Shown in pieces: positions 37,661 through 49,910 of a stretch of 64,000 nucleotides of DNA. This DNA comes from Rhodamnia argentea. Its lineage: Eukaryota > Streptophyta > Magnoliopsida > Myrtales > Myrtaceae. Position 1 is the first letter of the stretch. Each line of letters starts with the position of its first letter. The stretch is from NCBI RefSeq assembly GCF_020921035.1, contig NC_063155.1, positions 22,127,294 through 22,191,293 on the forward strand. The letters are read 5' to 3'. A program made the position numbers and the translations under genes. Below the pieces are notes generated by a model. It did not search any database and was not told the DNA's origin. It saw only the letters and a list, made by a program, of their open reading frames with translations.

Positions 37661-38974
37661 TGGCAGTTACCACCACTTCGAGTTCCGACACTGCCGCTCC
37701 CTACGAGGTCGACGAATGCCGCGGCATCCTCCGAGTCTACAGCGACGGCTCCATCGTTCGCTCTTCCAAGCCGAGCTTCGATGTCCCCGTCCATGACGAC
37801 GGCTCCGTCCTTTGGAAGGACGTCCTCTTTGACCCGACCCACGACCTCCGCCTCCGCCTCTACAAGCCGGCCTCCGCCTCGTCTTCGTCTGCCAAGCTCC
37901 CCATCGTCTACTACATCCATGGCGGCGGCTTCTGCATCGGCTCCCGCACCTGGCCCAACTGCCAGAACTACTGCTTCAAGCTCGCCTCCGAGCTCCACGC
38001 CGTTGTCGTGTCCCCCGACTACCGGCTGGCCCCAGAGAACCGGCTCCCGGCCGCCATCGAGGACGGCTACGCTGCCGTGAAGTGGCTCCAAGCTCAGGCT
38101 CTGGAGATGAGCGACGCGTGGCTGGCCGACGTGGCCGACTTCGGGAGGGTGTTCATATCGGGTGACTCGGCCGGCGGGAACATTGCTCATAACTTGGCGG
38201 CTCGGCTGAGAGCCGGAGCTCCGGAGCTGGCTCCGGTTTTGGTGAGGGGCTATGTGCTTTTGGCGCCGTTTTTTGGGGGAACTGTGTGGTCCAAGTCGGA
38301 GGCTGAGGGTCCTAAAGATGCTTTCCTCAATTTGGAACTCATTGACAGGTACAAAAGACACAATGACAATCGTTCGATCAGTATTTGCCTTTCTGGGTCT
38401 AAGTGATTATATAGTTGTTTTAATAGAGGTGAGCTTGGAAGCATGGTACTATCGTAATTGCGTTTGTTTTCGATAAAGTCGCCGGGGCCTGGTCACGGCG
38501 ACCCCTTTGTGAGGAGGCACCCTTTCTCCCTAAGTCTCGGGACTATTTTGTGCTATTTTGCCGAGTCCCTTGAGAGAGAATTGTCTCGTGTATTCGAATG
38601 CTGACTTACTATACACATTGCCACGTCACGACAGTGTGTCTATGATCGATCTTGTTGGCTTGGTCAGGTTTTGGAGGCTATCGATACCGACCGGAGACAC
38701 AACCGACCACCCACTGGTGAACCCCTTCGGGCCGTCAAGCCTCGACCTCGAGCCCCTCGACCTGGACCCGATCCTCGTGGTGGTCGGCGGGGCCGACCTT
38801 CTGAAAGACAGGGCCGAGGAGTACGCGACGAAGCTCAAAGCTTGGGGGAAGAAGGTGGAATACGTGGAGTTCCAAGGGCTGCAACATGGCTTCTTCACCA
38901 TCGATCCCAACTCGGGGGATTCAAAACGGTTGATGCTCATCATCAAGCGCTTCATCGCCGACAACTCCAACTGA
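37660..38974 (+). CDS. CXE15: Class-I plant carboxylesterase, CXE15-like, two exons
   Basis: Exon 1 37660-38348, intron 38349-38667 (GT-AG), exon 2 38668-38974; 331 aa, usual for plant carboxylesterases. It is an alpha/beta hydrolase of the hormone-sensitive-lipase/GID1-like class. The oxyanion-hole motif HGGGF is at 87-91, nucleophile Ser170 is in GDSAGGN, Asp273 in VGGADLLKDR and His303 in GLQHGFF, so the catalytic triad is complete and it should be an enzyme rather than a GID1-type receptor. VSPDYRLAPE at 117-126 is also typical. The stretches VRGYVLLAPFFGG and PLVNPFGP resemble Arabidopsis CXE15 (At5g06570), reported to hydrolyse strigolactones; the substrate of this copy is inferred only. 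Probably cytosolic, since no signal peptide is visible. Codon use is GC-rich (many C/G third positions), which creates long open frames on the opposite strand that are shadows. Confidence 0.93.
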
Positions 38975-40100
38975 TGGGCCACCCATTTGATGTTTTATTA
39001 TCCGGTCTTACATATGTGATTTGGTGTTTTTTGGTTTTTCTCCTTGGTGTCGGAAGTTCTCTTTGTTAGTTGTTGTGTTGTCCCGGGGAATTCTATTGTA
39101 TTATGCCCAAAGATTAGGGATCTTTATTAGCACCGGTTAATTTAAATAAATGTTGGTAATTGTCAAAACAACTATTGATAAAATTAAATGGGTTTTGCTT
39201 AGAGGATGGTACCGTCCCTTTCCACAAAGCGACGGTACTCTCCTTACTACGTGGTCAGATCATTTTTGGTAGTAAACTTTTTCAATTGTGATAATTTCGC
39301 GAAACACTTGATGTGTGGTGCGGATGATACCGTTACTTTGCAAAACGAGATGGTACCATCTTTCGATCATTTTTCAAGTAAAATCTTTGTACTTTTTCTC
39401 TAGTAATTTGTCTGTAACTTACCAAAGCCTATATGAATATTTGGAAATTAAACAATTTTTTGTATAGAGTTACATATTTTTATTTGTGTAACTTACCATC
39501 TTCCAGTTTGGAAACTATTGAATGACACTACCGATGTCAATTTGAGTAGTTTACCAACTTTTATCCGGTTAAATAATAAAATGAACTAGTTTTGGATTAG
39601 AAAAGCGCTAGCCCGACAATCTGACAATACTGTCGGTTATTTCTGACCAAGAGAAATAAATTGAAGTTAATAAATAATAAGAGACTTTTTTGTCGGAGAT
39701 AAGAAAAGTTGCTAAGTAAAAATAATCAAGTAATCGTTAGGAATTAACTTATTTAAGACCTAGTAATGCAAATCAGTCGGTAATTTATTGTAGAAAATGG
39801 CCTATAAGTAAAGCAAATAAAAGTAGAAACTCAACAAAATTTGGTAAATTAAACAGTAACTCAAATGAGAGTTTGTAATCCAAAATGAAATGTTAATTTA
39901 ATCTGAACAATGCTAGTAAGTGATTAAAGATTGGTATATTCATTTAGAAGCCGATAAGTTAAAGCGTTACTAAGAGAGACAAATAAAAGCAAGTAATAGA
40001 CATGAACAGTTGATACGTTGTAAATTGTCAAAACACTTTTGTAGTTTCATGAAAGCATTCATGAGTTACCAGTATGTTAGCAAGAAAGGATTTGGATGGC

Positions 40101-40340
40101 CTAACATTGAGGTTTTCATGACATCCTTACCATTACTCAAATTAGGATGTCCAAATGAAAATGAACGGCCAATAATGGGCCACATCATTTGTTGAGGGAA
40201 AGGAAAAAAATTTGGGCAAGAATTTTTTTGGGATTTGAAAAATTTTGAATCTCAATCCTCTTTCATATCGGGCCGTCCATTTTCATTTGGACGGCCTGAT
40301 TTGAGTAATGCTAAGCATGTTATAGAAACCCCAATGTTAG
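40101..40340. mobile_element. 240-bp MITE with long terminal inverted repeats
   Basis: The left arm (from CTAACATTGAGGTTT at 40101) and right arm (ending AAACCCCAATGTTAG at 40340) pair over about 70 bases, including the shared core GTCCAAATGAAAATG and 'ggacggcc'. The central 90 bases are A/T-rich with no frame. The flanks show no obvious target duplication. Confidence 0.8.
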
Positions 40341-40767
40341 ACGATTCGAATCCAGCAAGAAATCGGGTTCTCGTAATTACGCTTATTTTTTGACACTTAC
40401 CAGCTCTTTCGGAGCTTCATCACATGGAAAAGAGGTCTGTGTTATTTAGAACGAAATAGTGGATTCGTCCCGCCAATTGATGTTATTATACTACATAATG
40501 TTAATATCTGGAATAAGCAGTGATTTGTGAAAGCGGTCCAACCACTACCTAAATCTCATATTTCCAATGGTTTAGATTCACATTAGTTCGTAGACAGCGT
40601 TTAATTGCTTCCTCTAAAAATCGAATTGATAAGGCAAACTTGAGAAATGATATATCCTGTCATTTTGATATATTCTCCAGCTCATTCATAAAGTAAATTC
40701 AATAGTGACTCAATAAGATATCTTTTTTCTTAAAATCTACGAGAGTAAACTTATTTTAAATTAAAAG

Positions 40768-41163
40768 TAAAATGATGCAAATAGTCCCTGAACTTTAGCC
40801 CAATGTGTAATGTAATCCTTGAACTTTTAATATGACCAATAAGGTCCTTGAATTTTAATAAAATATGCAATGTGATCCCGGAACTTTTAATTTGACCAAT
40901 ATGGTCCTTGAAACTTTAGAACATATTCAACTTAGTCCCTAAAATTATATGAAAATGTTTAATGTAGTCCTTCTATTGATTCAAGTTTAGGGACTAAGTT
41001 GAACATGTTCTAAAAGTTTAGAAACCATATTAATCAAGTTAAAAGTTTAGGGACCGCATTGCACATAAGGTTAAAGTTCACAAACCTTATTAGTTAAATT
41101 AAAAGTTCGGGGACTACATTGTATATTGAGTCAAAGTTGAGGGACTATTTATGTCATTATCCC
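40768..41163. mobile_element. TIR element related to the one in SSL intron 2
   Basis: The left end (AATGATGCAAATAGTCCCTG) is the inverted, diverged copy of the right end (GGGACTATTTATGTCATTAT). The interior repeats 'ccttgaactttta...aatgtgatcc' segments in both orientations. The layout matches the 3.19-3.67 kb element, suggesting one non-autonomous family. Confidence 0.75.
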
Positions 41164-41682
41164 TAAATTAAACCAACATGATTAGATTCATTTTAAATTA
41201 ATAAACAAATTCTCTGGCATGTTAACAAAAAGTAAAAATCTCAAAACAAGTTGCTGTTTTGGGTATTACATTATTATACGTACACGCGTTCATCTCTCGT
41301 CTCTGCACTACGGTCCTCAAGAATACAAATTCGGTGCGTTTCATTGCTTGCCTCAGGGACCTAACAGTAATTTCCCGTGCCCTCTAAATTCCTCTTTTCA
41401 AAAACCCAAAAGCCAAACGGTCCATTCAATTCAAATCCGCGAGCGGATCCCCACCGTCCAATCCAATCACTCTCGACCCTCCGATCTCTCCCACGCAGAG
41501 ATTCACCATTTCTCTTTCTTCTTGCATCCCCTCACTCTCTCTCGCAACGACGCTTTAAGTCACTCCTCGCTCTTCTTCTTCTTCCCTCACTTTCTTCTCT
41601 TCGACTCTTCACCCTCTGATTTCGCCGCTCAAAAACCCTATTCTTCTCCTTCGTTTCCTTCGTGTCGTTTCGTTGGCCGATA

Positions 41683-44600
41683 ATGGTGATTATTTCGGAC
41701 ACCACGAGCGCCACCAAGAGCCGGTTCGGGTTTCACGACCGTTCTTCGGATCCCGCACTTCCCGACCTCGCGGCGAAGTCGACGTCGAGGGAGAATGTCG
41801 CTCATTCTCAGGCACTGGTGATTCGGAGCAACGGAGATCCGGACGAGGGCGGAGTTGGCGGCTCGGGATTGTCGTCCCAGGGCTTCGAGCTCCGCGAGGA
41901 TCCTTCGTTCTGGAAAGACCACAATGTACAGGTTCGTGTCAATTTCAATGACTTGAGTTTTCTTCGGATATCGATTTCCTAGCCTAGATTGGTTGATTTA
42001 TTTAGCTGTGAATTTCCTCTGCATCGGGCCGTGAGCTCACTATTGCTTGAAAACTTGAAGTTATGCTTTGAAATTGGCACTCTTATCCTCTCTACTATAA
42101 AAGAAGAGAAATGATAATTTTATGCATGCACGTTTATAGGTAATCATCAGAATTCGACCTCTTAGTAGCAGTGAGATATCGCTGCAAGGCTACAGCAAGT
42201 GTGTTAGGCAAGAGAGCTGTCAAACTGTTACCTGGACCGGGCATCCCGAGTCACGGTTTACTTTTGATCTGGTTGCAGATGAGAACGTTAGCCAGGTAAA
42301 AGTCTCTTTTCCCATACCTTTTGTAACTATAGGGAATTTTCATGTTCTTAGATGTCTATCCTGCGATGCCCAATATTAAATCAGCAATATCACAGGAGAA
42401 GTTATTCAAAGTGGCTGGAGTACCTATGGTGGAAAATTGCATGGGAGGATACAACAGTTGCATGTTTGCGTATGGTCAAGTAAGTAATATACCACAACAA
42501 TACCCTTCATTATGATCTGGATGTTTTTGGGTCTTCTAATTACTGATGATTTTCTTAGACTGAACATCCTCCGTTGTAAATTTGAGGATTTGATTAGCCA
42601 ATCTTTTGTCTAGTTTGTTTGCTTGTTCTATGGCACCAACTGGCTTTGTTTTCTGCGTGTAGACTGGAAGTGGGAAGACTCACACAATGCTTGGAGACAT
42701 CGAAGAAGGAAGCCGTAGACATAGTGTTAACTGTGGGATGACACCCCGAGTTTTTGAATATTTATTCTCACGGATTCAAAAGGTTCATGCCCTTCGATGA
42801 GGAGAAAAGGAAACCATTTATTTGGCCAAGGAGAAAATAAGAAAAAAAAAATTTGTTTTGGGAGTTGTTGCATCGTATTATGTCCAAGATCTCACTATCT
42901 TTCTGGCGATTGCTTTCTTCTCTTTCAATGTTTGAGAGAACTATTCTCATATACCAATGCAGTAACATCATGTGACATATTACATATATCTGATGAAAGC
43001 TATTCTCCCTCTCTTGTGACAGGAAAAAGAGGCTCGCAAAGAGGATAAATTACGATTCACTTGTAAGTGTTCATTCTTGGAAATATACAATGAACAGATT
43101 CTAGATCTTTTGGATCCTTCTGCTAGCAATTTACAGGTATGGATTAAAATCAGGCTTTTTATTTGCGTTACCAAAATTTTCCCTACAATGATTAAACAAT
43201 TCCAATTTGTACTTTATTTGCACTTTGTGAAACTGTCAACCTTCAATTTTACAGATAAGGGAAGACCTCAAGAAAGGGGTTCATGTCGAGAATCTAAAGG
43301 AGATAGAAGTTACAAGTGCACGAGAAGTGATCCTTCAGCTGATTCAAGTATGGGAACTGCTAAGTAGTGCAATGTTTCTACTGACTAGTGGAAGTAACGT
43401 TTGAGCTATATCATTACTTAGTTCTTTTATTGTTAGTCACTACTTAGAAACACTACAAGGACTTCTCTTTTGTGTGGCTCAAGGTCAACTAGATTGACTG
43501 TTGTTTTTCAAGAATATATGGATAAACTTAGGCCTTTTGAATAAATTTATATTGGAAAACATACTTTAATGTTGGGGAAGTTGAAGCTAATCATGATGGT
43601 AGTCCATCTTTCGCAAGAAGAGAACTAGAAGAAAATTAATGCTCTTGGAATACCAAGCAATACTATGTTTTTTGAGATGACCCGTGATGATTTGAGGCTT
43701 TTTTTTTTTCCAATTGGATAGAGGGGGAACTGTATTAAACACCACATCAAAGGTTTTTTAATGTACTTTAATCTCTACTCCTTCTATAGGGAGCTGCCAA
43801 TAGAAAGGTTGCTGCAACCAACATGAACCGTGCAAGCAGTCGTTCTCATAGTGTATTTACATGTGCTATTGAAAGCAAGGTTAGCATTTTCTTTTCTTTC
43901 TCTATTTGCCTCCAATATCTACTCAATTGTTTCCTACTTAAGATAGTGTTTTGGATGCTCCAATTAATACTCTTGTTTATCTACTTAGTTATGTGTTCTA
44001 ATTGAGCCTTCAATTTCAGTGGGAGTCCCAAGGTGTTACTCACCACAGATTTGCTCGGCTGAATCTTGTTGATCTAGCAGGGTCGGAAAGGTATGTGAGA
44101 ACCATAACAGCTTGCCGTTAAGAGTAGATACTTTTTCACAAAGTTATGTGAATGTGAGGCTATGTAATATTTTTCTCACAGACAAAAAAGCTCTGGTGCT
44201 GAGGGAGAACGTCTTAAGGAAGCCACAAATATTAACAGATCTCTTTCAACCTTGGGGTGGGTAATCGTATATGCAAATTCTTAAAATTTTCTCGATCATG
44301 TCCATGTATTCGGGCCATTTTAATATGGTGTCTCACTTTATGAGATAATTCTGTTGTGCAGACTTGTGATCATGAATCTTGTGAGCATATCCAATGGGAA
44401 GTCGCTCCATGTTCCTTACCGAGATTCAAAACTTACATTTTTGCTTCAGGCCAGTTGACTTCTGAGAAACTCTATTGATATGAAGTTATCTATTAATTTC
44501 TTTCCTCGTTTTGGTTCTACGATGCTTGAAAATTGTTTAATTATATGACTATGTGAAGTCCAGATACATGCTTGCAAATAATTTGATTATATGACTATGT

Positions 44601-47600
44601 AAAGTCCAGATACGTGCTTTCTGAACGATAAAATGTCCTTTTAAAGGAGTGGACTTTGAGAGAAATGTCCCAAATTATTGGTATATTGTATTGTCCAGTT
44701 TAGTGCACAAACCTCTCTGAGAATTTGAGGTTCCAAACTTTCAAATAGCTTTCCTGTGCTTCCATGTAGTCAATGTTGCAAATTTTTTGTTATAATGGAA
44801 CTTATCATTGGGACGATGCATCCTGTGTCCATGTAGATTTACATTATGTTCTCGGGTTCAAGGCTTATTACTGTTAAATTCAGATTGATTTGAATGGGTA
44901 TTAACTACAACTTGGTGTGACCAGGCAAAAAGCTTTAGCAGTTAAAACTATTATTTAGTCCTTGCAAGTTGTGGATAAACTATGATTTATCCTATGCAAG
45001 TACTCCTTGAGATATTTTTTAAGTTGCCTTAGAAAGTCTTGATGAATGAAATTTCACAAAAAGAATCTTGCTTTTTTTTTTTCAGGATTCGCTTGGAGGA
45101 AATTCAAAGACAATTATAATTGCAAATATCAGTCCATCCAACAGGTTAGTGAGTTTGGTGCACTTATGTTTCTTTCTTGAAACGGTGTGTGTTGATGAAT
45201 AATTTTACAATTCTTGATTGTTGCAGCTGTTCGTTGGAGACTCTGAGCACTCTGAAGTTTGCGCAACGTGCTAAATTTATTAAAAATAATGTATGTATGT
45301 GCTTTGAACATGAGGCTTGTGTCTTAGAGATGCCCCTCTAGGAATCATAGAGTGCTATAAATTGCTTTGTTTCAAAGGCATGTTTCTGCGAAAATGTTCA
45401 AGTCCTTATATTTCCCAATTGTTCCTTAATTCTTCAGTCAGTAGTTCGATATTTCGGAATTTATCTGGCGTAGGGGATCTTGTAGTAGGTTTGCATTAGC
45501 TCTTTGAATTTTGTTCTCTTCATTACTTTCACCAGTGCTACCAGAAAGTCATAGTGGTGCTGCTTTTCAGGCAATTATCAATGAAGATGCATCTGGGGAT
45601 GTAATTGCTATGCGTGTGCAAATTCAACAGCTAAAGGTACCGTGTGTGACTTGTTGGTAACATGGTCTAGCTTATGAATCACTAGTCAACTTTCCCTAGT
45701 TCATATACTTTACAGTCCCATATCTCCTAGAAAGTAGGGCTTTCCAATTTTTGCAATTTCTCATATAATCTCTTCTATATCTTTTCAGAAAGAGGTTTCT
45801 CGTCTAAGAAGTTTGCAAAACGGAGGAACAGAGAACTTTGAAAGTGATAGTCTATCAACAACCTTTCCAGGATCTCCAGGATTTTTTAAGTGGGAAGGGC
45901 TTCATGGATCTTTTAGTCCATTTACATCCGATAAAAGGACAACATTGGTAATAACCGTCTTTATTAGCCAAATTATTTTCTTGTTTTTTGCTACTTTCTC
46001 CTCATCATTTATCATTCCATTGATTGTTCAGAAGAAAGACTATGAAGTGGCTCTTGTTGGAGCATTTAGAAGAGAAAAGGACAAAGAAACTGCATTACAG
46101 GCACTGGCTTCTGAGAATCAGGCAGCTTTGCAGCTGGTATGAGAGTGAAAAAAAAGTTTTTTTTTTTTCCTTTATCTTGCCTTTTGCCATGGATGGGCGA
46201 ACAACTTTGATATGCTTCTACAAATTATTATTTCGTTCTTCATAGATGGACGAACAACTTTAACAAATGAGGACCCGCCTTTTCTTACCCTTTTTTTTTA
46301 CTTTTTCTTGTTGAAACGTTGGTTTTTTTTTTATTTTTATGTAGATATTCACCAAACACTTCAGATACTTTCGTATTGGGTCTCTTTTGGCTTCATAGGA
46401 GAGCAAATATGACATTTAAGGATTTACTGATGAAGGTTAATAATCTCTGGTGGATCAGGCCAAGCAAAGGGAAGATGAAATTCAAGGCCTGAAAATGAGG
46501 TTAAGATTTCGTGAAGCAGGACTCAAGAGGTTAGAGGCTGTTGCTGCAGGAAGAATCTCAGCTGAGACCCATTTGCTGAAAGAAAAGGAAGAACTCCTGA
46601 AGGAAATTGAAGTTTTACGATCTCAGATTGACAGGAACCCAGAAGTGACCAGATTTGCCATGGAAAATTTGCAGTTGAAGGAAGAAATCAGAAGGTATGA
46701 TGAATCGAGGTCCAGTTTGATATATCTATTCCAGGTGTTACTAGCCTTTCTTCTCTATTTCCATGGCGTATTCTAAAAATGACAAGACAAACTTGTTTTT
46801 GGCAAAAAGAATTGTTTGAAAGGGTTTGCTTTCTTGTACTCCAACGGACAGGTTGAAGTCATTTTGTGTGGAAGGAGAACGAGAGATGACGAATGAACAA
46901 ATCAGGGTGTTACAAAATAAGGTGGGCATATCCTTGTAACAATTTTTTTGGTTATCTTTGTGTTCGTACACTTACAGTTTAGACCTACTGCAGTTGCTAG
47001 AAGCACTTGACTGGAAACTAATGCATGATTCAGATGCCTCAGCAGTACAGGTTATTTGTAAAACACTCTTAAATTTTAAACAAATTGCAATGAAGGGAAG
47101 GTTGTCCTGTTGATCTAACTATAAAATACTTGGAGACAGAAGCCCAATTCAGATGCAGCAACTCACATTCTTGGCGATGAAACCCTACTTCTATCTCGTA
47201 AGGTTAGGTTTTCGAGTCAGTGGTTGTGGTTTCTGCAGCTTACTTTCTCATCTTCGCTTCAAGTGTCAGATTCTCCCCATAAATTTTCGTTGCAGTTTTA
47301 TATAATTATTAAATTGTTGTAGCTTCCTGACATTTAAATATTCTTTCCTCATCCATTTTTTGTACAGGAAGGAGGATCCCCTTGGCATGCATCTGTTAGT
47401 GATGAGAATGAGTTCCTCCGTTTGGAGGTAACCACTTCTTGTTCCTAGGGTCTCCATGTCATTAAAAACTGCATGACCAGAAATGAGTAAATAATGTTTG
47501 CGGAAACTATGTTTTATTTCAGGTTATCCAAAACCAGGCAGAATTGGACGCACTCCACAAGAAACTAGATTTCTCCCTTGAGGAAAAAGAAAAATTGGAG

Positions 47601-49910
47601 AGGTACTAAACAAACATACGCGCGCGTGTGCACACACTCTTACGAGGTTTCCAACTTTCATTTAGCAAATTGCATGCTCGTGTTTCCGCCGTTCCTCACA
47701 TTTTGCACTTGATTGTTCCAGGCATGTAAATGATCTGCACTTTTATGAGGTTTCCAACTTTCATTTAGCAAATTGCATGCTTGTGTTTCCACCGTTCCTC
47801 ACAGTTTGCTCTTGATTGTTCCAGGCATGTAAATGATCTGTCAAGAGAGCTTAAAGAGAAGAAATTTTCAAGAGCTATTGACGGAAACCAGCAACTTGGG
47901 CTTCCATCTTCCTCAACTGGTGTCAACATAGTCAATTTTGATGATCAGATAGAGCTGAAAACTATGGTGGATGCTATTGCTGCTGCAAGTCAAAGGGAGG
48001 CGAAAGCTCACGAGAGTGCAATGATCCTGTCTAAAGAGAATGACGAGCTTCGGATGAAGCTGAAGGTATTGATTGAGGATAACAACAAGCTCATTGAATT
48101 GTACGAGAAGGCATCTGCAGAAAGGAGTGAATCACAATCGTGTTCTCTTGATAGTACTCACAAAGAGAGAACTGGAGTCTGCAAAAGTGATGCTATCACC
48201 GAGACAGAAGAAGGGAAACTCACTCAGATGAAAAAGGCTGTGGAGAGTCTGGAACATCAGCTCCTGGAAATGCACGAAGAAAATGAAGAATTGATGGGTT
48301 TGTACGAAAAAGCAATGAAGGAACGGGATGACTTCAAAAGGATGCTTTATGCAAATGAGCAGGTCAAATCTGGAACTAGAAGAGACTTTGATTGTCCAGA
48401 AAAGCTTGTTGAAGTTGATGCAGGTAATAACTATGAATCAAGTCAGGCGACCGTGTCTGCTGAGGAAACCCATGTTGCTGGAGTATTTTCCCGGGAAGCA
48501 CAGAGAAATTCAGTGGCGATTTGTTGCAGCAACAATGATAAATCAGAAGTTTTCTTGGAGGAAACAGGTGATCAAAAACTAAATGGTGGACCTGGTGCAG
48601 ATGAACCTCCCTGTAATTCTAATATCAGTATTTCCATGGAAGAAGCTGCTCGGTTAATGAAGCCTTTCCTGTTTGATGGATCAGATATACTAAATGAACA
48701 TTCTGGCTTCTCTGTGTCGAATGCTAAGCTGGGGTCTAAACAATGCTTTGATGATTATCAAGGAGATTCACATTGCTACATGGACATTGATCCATCAACT
48801 GTCTCTGCTGTTCATAGCCTGCAACCACAAGAAATGAATCTGGTCAAACTGAATCTTGCAAGTGCAGAGGAAAAGCTCAGTTTTTCTTCTAGAACTGCTG
48901 ACGAACTTCACTTGGTTGAGAAAGCAATAATTGAGGCTGGTCAATTCTCAAGACAAGTTGAAGAAATGGAAGCCAGCATCCAAGTTGATCAGCAGAATCT
49001 TGAATCACGCAAACTGCTTTTATCAGAAGCTCAAGAGAGAGTATCACTCACTGATAAGAAGTTCTCTGCTCATAAGTATTCTCTGTCAAGTTTCTTTTCA
49101 TCCATAATGTATTCTGAACAACGAGAAGCTCGCGCCAATGCAAGGGTTAATGCTTCAACATCATACCTACACCAGAAGAATAATGAAATGGCCTGTCTTC
49201 AAGCCCGCAAGGATGACCTTGAGGTACTGCTGAGGAAGAATCAACAATCTGACGAAGAACTAAGGAACAAGCTGGCATGCTTAAAATCAAAACTTGAAGA
49301 AGAGAAGCGAAAGCAAGAAAATGAAAAGGTTCTTCTTGCTATAGACAATGTCGAGAGAGCTGATCCCACAAAGAGGAACTGGGGTAGTAAAGCCACAGAT
49401 TTACTCCAATCCGAGGAAGAAAAAACCAAGCTACAAACTGAGATTAACTGCTGCCGAGAAAGACTTGGGGTCATAAAGAAGGAATACATGGAATTGAGCG
49501 GGAACTGTGGGAAGGTGGATGACGAGATCCGAGCTGTGCGAATGGAGATAACCAAAGCTTCAAGTATGGTGGAGGAGATGGAAGTTGCACTTCATGGTGT
49601 CATCAAAGAGAGAGAGAGCTTATCCGAGACTATAGAGAATGCATGGCATGATACTCAGAGTCTAATTCTCTCCTTCCACGAACATGTTTGTGAAGCAGAT
49701 TTGAGGGCAAAAGAAGTGGAGATTCTGCAAGAGGAAATGCATGAGAGTCTCAGAAGACTAGAAGAACTCAAACAAATTAAAGCCATAACTTCACAGCGAA
49801 ACATGCAGCTGTTAGGGGAGATTGGTGGTTCTTCCTGTTTATCAGGGAAGATGCAATTAGAGATTCGGAATGCCATGGCATTGATTCAGGAGGCAAAATC
49901 ATTGCTTTAG
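41683..49910 (+). CDS. KIN12E: Kinesin-like protein, KIN-12 family (KIN-12E type), 22 exons
   Basis: Exons: 41683-41931, 42140-42295, 42396-42479, 42663-42782, 43023-43136, 43255-43347, 43790-43879, 44020-44090, 44182-44256, 44362-44449, 45086-45144, 45227-45290, 45571-45636, 45789-45947, 46032-46136, 46459-46694, 46852-46921, 46994-47050, 47140-47202, 47368-47427, 47523-47602, 47825-49910. They total 1414 aa, all in phase. The motor domain covers about 81-425: P-loop GQTGSGKT at 162-169, switch I NRASSRSH at 285-292, switch II DLAGSE at 320-325, and [15 protein letters not shown] spanning the exon 10/11 junction. After the neck (RAKFIKNN) comes a long Glu/Lys/Leu-rich coiled-coil tail; the last exon alone encodes about 694 residues. 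KIN-12 kinesins work at the phragmoplast and division plane in plant cytokinesis. Intron 10 uses a GC donor, and the acceptor of exon 22 is duplicated. KIN-12F is the closest alternative. The gene converges on GCP5. Confidence 0.93.
44541..44620. repeat. Short tandem duplication, period 46 bp, in KIN12E intron 10
   Basis: TTATATGACTATGT followed by 'aagtccagatac.tgctt' occurs from 44541 and again from 44587 with two or three differences. It is intronic. Confidence 0.8.
47638..47840. repeat. Tandem duplication (period 103 bp) carrying the exon-22 splice acceptor of KIN12E
   Basis: Copy 1 (about 47638-47737) and copy 2 (about 47741-47840) share GAGGTTTCCAACTTTCATTT through GTTCCAGGCATGTAAATGAT. 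Each contains polypyrimidine tract, CAG acceptor and the first 16 coding bases of exon 22. Only the second acceptor (47823-47824) gives an open frame; the first (47720-47721) meets an in-frame TGA in copy 2. Confidence 0.9.

Larger units (their letters stand above)
38975..41682. other. Intergenic region with TIR elements and KIN-12E 5' region
   Basis: AT-rich DNA. A local imperfect repeat near 39205-39240 and 39327-39360 shares GATGGTACCGTC/GATGATACCGTT. Two TIR elements (40.10-40.34 and 40.77-41.16 kb) follow. CT-rich DNA from about 41.44 kb is probably the kinesin 5' leader. No gene is recognised. Confidence 0.5.

Noticed and set aside
37451-38080. 209-codon plus-strand frame overlapping CXE15
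   Set aside because: Ser/Pro/Ala/Thr-rich shift product of the CXE15 exon; no recognisable domain.
37624-38361. 245-codon open frame antisense to CXE15
   Set aside because: It mirrors the GC-rich third positions of the real exon, has no family similarity, and the sense frame has a complete catalytic triad.
40335-40356. GATTCGAATCC, resembling a tRNA T-loop
   Set aside because: No acceptor stem, D arm or anticodon arm can be placed around it.
41219-41683. 154-codon plus frame just before KIN12E
   Set aside because: Ser/Pro/Phe-rich translation of the CT-rich leader; it is not in the kinesin frame and has no similarity.
47720-47740. Upstream AG as the true acceptor of KIN12E exon 22
   Set aside because: Reading from it meets TGA inside the second copy; the downstream acceptor gives a 694-residue open tail.
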